A DNA stretch of 6,647 nt from Candidatus Saccharimonadia bacterium. GTDB taxonomy: Bacteria; Patescibacteriota; Saccharimonadia; Saccharimonadales; Saccharimonadaceae. Made by a program: the position numbers and the translations under genes. Below, piece by piece: positions 5,047 through 6,647 of the stretch. A model generated the notes under the pieces. It was not told the DNA's origin. It searched no databases and saw only the letters and a list, made by a program, of their open reading frames with translations. Position 1 is the first letter of the stretch, and every line of letters starts with the position of its first letter. The stretch spans positions 1 to 6,647 of the forward strand of contig JALRBE010000020.1 of assembly GCA_023262335.1 (NCBI GenBank), read 5' to 3'.

Positions 5047-6647
5047 CTACTCGGCAGTTTCGGTCGCCGGCGCCTTGCCGACGATCACCACGAACTTGAC
5101 CGTTGGTCCGACGGTGAACGGCGGATCGGTTTTTTGAACCGTGACGCCGTACAGCTTCTTGAGGGCTGCTGCCGTGCCACCGTTGCCATCGCCGATTTGG
5201 TACACCGTGTAGCGAGGATACTCGGCCGCGACAGGCACGTTCGCGATCACGTCGACGGAATAATTCTTCGCCGTCAGCTTGTCGGCTTCTGCTTGGGCAA
5301 CGCCGACCGTTCCCGAACCGTTATAGACGGCTATCGACGCTTCTTCGCGAACCACCGGATCCGGAGACAGTTTCTTCTTCAGGAGCGAACGTAGATCGTC
5401 GTAATCATACGTACCCGCGACCGGATGTACCACGCTCATGCCGTTCACGTTGCCGGTCGTCATGATAGGCGTATCGCCATCGATCAGGCTTATCGACTGG
5501 ATATTGTCGCTCTGGATGTCCTGCGCAAGTGACATCAACGTACGGATTTCTTTGATGTCGAACGTCGTGCGCAGGTTATTACCGAGCGCGTCGACGATGC
5601 CCGTAACCTTGCCGAAATCGGTCAGCGTGCCGGCACTCACCGCCTTTTCGCGGAGTGCCTTTATGATTTTTTGCTGGTTCTTTTCGCGGTCGAAATTCGA
5701 CTGTTCAAAGCCGTAGGTCGGCGCTTTGTCGCCGCGCGCCTGCGCCAAATACAAGGCATGCTCGGCATCAAGCTCGACGGGGCCGTTCTTGTAGTCAATG
5801 AAGTGGCCGCTCGGAGGGCAGCGGCGCAGCACCTCTGCGCGGCTGATCTTGCGGTCGCCCACGCCGCACTTCCAGTCGAAGTTGCTGTCCATTTGACCCC
5901 GAGGATCGCGACTCTCGATAGTCACCGTTATGCTACCACCGACGGCGTTCACGAGCTCGCGCATGACGGTATAGTTCACATTGACGCCGTATTGGATGTC
6001 GAGTCCCATGATCGTCCCGACGAACGACGCCTCTTTGCCAAGCGCTTCTTGAATCTGCTCTTTGCTGTCGCCGTCTTTGATACAGTTGTAATATTCATTG
6101 ATCTTGCCCGCGTACCCGGAGTTACACGCCTGGCCGAACTTTACGTAAAGGTCGCGCGGAATACTGATCATGTACGCGTTCTTCGCGTTCTGGTCCAGGC
6201 TGAGCACCATCATGGAATCCGTCAGGCTGCCGCCTTCATGGCCGGGATCGTCTTCTGAGGTGCCGATGATAAGTACGTTGCTGCGACCGTTCGCGTCCTG
6301 TTTGAGCGGCTGGTTTTGGAACGCCTCAAGAATGTTGCCTTGGAAGACGTTGCTCGTGGCAATCAGCCCCTTGACGAAAACGTAGCCGCCGATCGCGAGC
6401 ACGATCACGCCGAACGCGAGCAAGCCCCGCACAATCCACTTGCGGCGTCGGCTCTTCTGCGCTGGATCCTTGCGCTTTCGCTGCTTGCCACTATCTTGGT
6501 CGTCGATGTCGCGAAGCGATTCGTCGATTTCGGAGCGGCTCAGGGGACGGGCGTTTTTTTCCGCGTCCGCGGCCGACAAAATGCGGCGCGGCTCTTCTGC
6601 GCGACGCTTCGCGACGGCAGGCGCCTTCTGCTGCACCTGCTTGGTCC
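5047..6647 (-). CDS. LytR-CpsA-Psr (LCP) family protein with C-terminal LytR_C domain, 5' end beyond the window
   Basis: At least 529 residues (numbered from a GTG at 6636). The frame stays open to the right edge (T-K-Q before that GTG), so the true start is probably outside. LCP proteins are membrane-anchored phosphotransferases that attach polyprenyl-linked glycopolymers to peptidoglycan. A long charged cytoplasmic tail (1-66, rich in K/R/E/D) precedes one transmembrane helix (about 67-90). The LCP domain (about 118-335) shows NVLIIGTSEDD (120-130), SLTDSMMVLSLD (137-148), ISIPRDLYV (157-165), KINEYYNC (178-185) and FDREKNQQKIIKAL (315-328), the expected acidic and arginine ligands for pyrophosphate-lipid binding. 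A LytR_C domain occupies about 432-520 (IAVYNGSGTVGVA onward). Four cysteines (C171, C185, C257, C273) in the extracytoplasmic domain could form disulfides. It is the first visible gene of a putative three-gene envelope operon ending in htrA. Confidence 0.92.
   Translation of the reverse strand, partial: TKQVQQKAPAVAKRRAEEPRRILSAADAEKNARPLSRSEIDESLRDIDDQDSGKQRKRKDPAQKSRRRKWIVRGLLAFGVIVLAIGGYVFVKGLIATSNVFQGNILEAFQNQPLKQDANGRSNVLIIGTSEDDPGHEGGSLTDSMMVLSLDQNAKNAYMISIPRDLYVKFGQACNSGYAGKINEYYNCIKDGDSKEQIQEALGKEASFVGTIMGLDIQYGVNVNYTVMRELVNAVGGSITVTIESRDPRGQMDSNFDWKCGVGDRKISRAEVLRRCPPSGHFIDYKNGPVELDAEHALYLAQARGDKAPTYGFEQSNFDREKNQQKIIKALREKAVSAGTLTDFGKVTGIVDALGNNLRTTFDIKEIRTLMSLAQDIQSDNIQSISLIDGDTPIMTTGNVNGMSVVHPVAGTYDYDDLRSLLKKKLSPDPVVREEASIAVYNGSGTVGVAQAEADKLTAKNYSVDVIANVPVAAEYPRYTVYQIGDGNGGTAAALKKLYGVTVQKTDPPFTVGPTVKFVVIVGKAPATETAE

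Overview
The window looks like a chromosomal segment of a Candidate Phyla Radiation bacterium, most likely Candidatus Saccharibacteria (TM7). No rRNA or marker phylogeny is available, so this is inference. It rests on the compact convergent layout, the pilin N-terminus (FTIVELLIVIVVIGILAA type), and the cluster of an LCP protein, a polytopic membrane protein and a single-PDZ HtrA protease. All reading frames are intact under the standard code, with TAA/TAG stops and no sign of TGA readthrough. Base composition is moderately GC-rich in genes and sharply AT-rich in the promoter regions near 150-265 and 2150-2190.

Layout. At the left edge a minus-strand gene of unknown function is cut by the window end (1-93). 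It is preceded by a textbook consensus promoter (TTGACA, 17 bp, TATAAT). Divergent to it is a two-gene plus-strand operon: a TrmB-like winged-helix regulator (266-1003) overlapping by one base (TAATG) a small P-loop kinase-like protein (1003-1545). A perfect 10-bp inverted repeat sits on the regulator promoter, and a related half-site overlaps the -35 of the divergent promoter. This suggests autoregulation and control of the neighbour. A single type IV pilin-like gene (1551-2096, minus) converges on the kinase gene with a 5-base gap.

From a short back-to-back promoter region (2097-2188), prmC runs rightward (2189-3013). PrmC is the release-factor glutamine methyltransferase. It meets an HtrA-like membrane-anchored protease (3010-4185, minus) tail to tail; the two TAG stops share one CTAG. 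Upstream of htrA on the same strand are a multi-pass membrane protein (4222-5016) and a LytR-CpsA-Psr protein (5047 to the right edge), with gaps of 36 and 30 bases. This is probably a cell-envelope operon, read LCP, then membrane protein, then HtrA.

The recurring oddity is promoter geometry. Several promoters place the predicted transcription start at, or within a few bases of, the start codon, with no Shine-Dalgarno. Leaderless or near-leaderless translation therefore seems common here. No RNA genes, CRISPR arrays, insertion sequences or attachment sites were seen. Nothing in the window is an obvious new defence or mobile system. The best candidate for something undescribed is the regulator/P-loop operon with its divergent neighbour.
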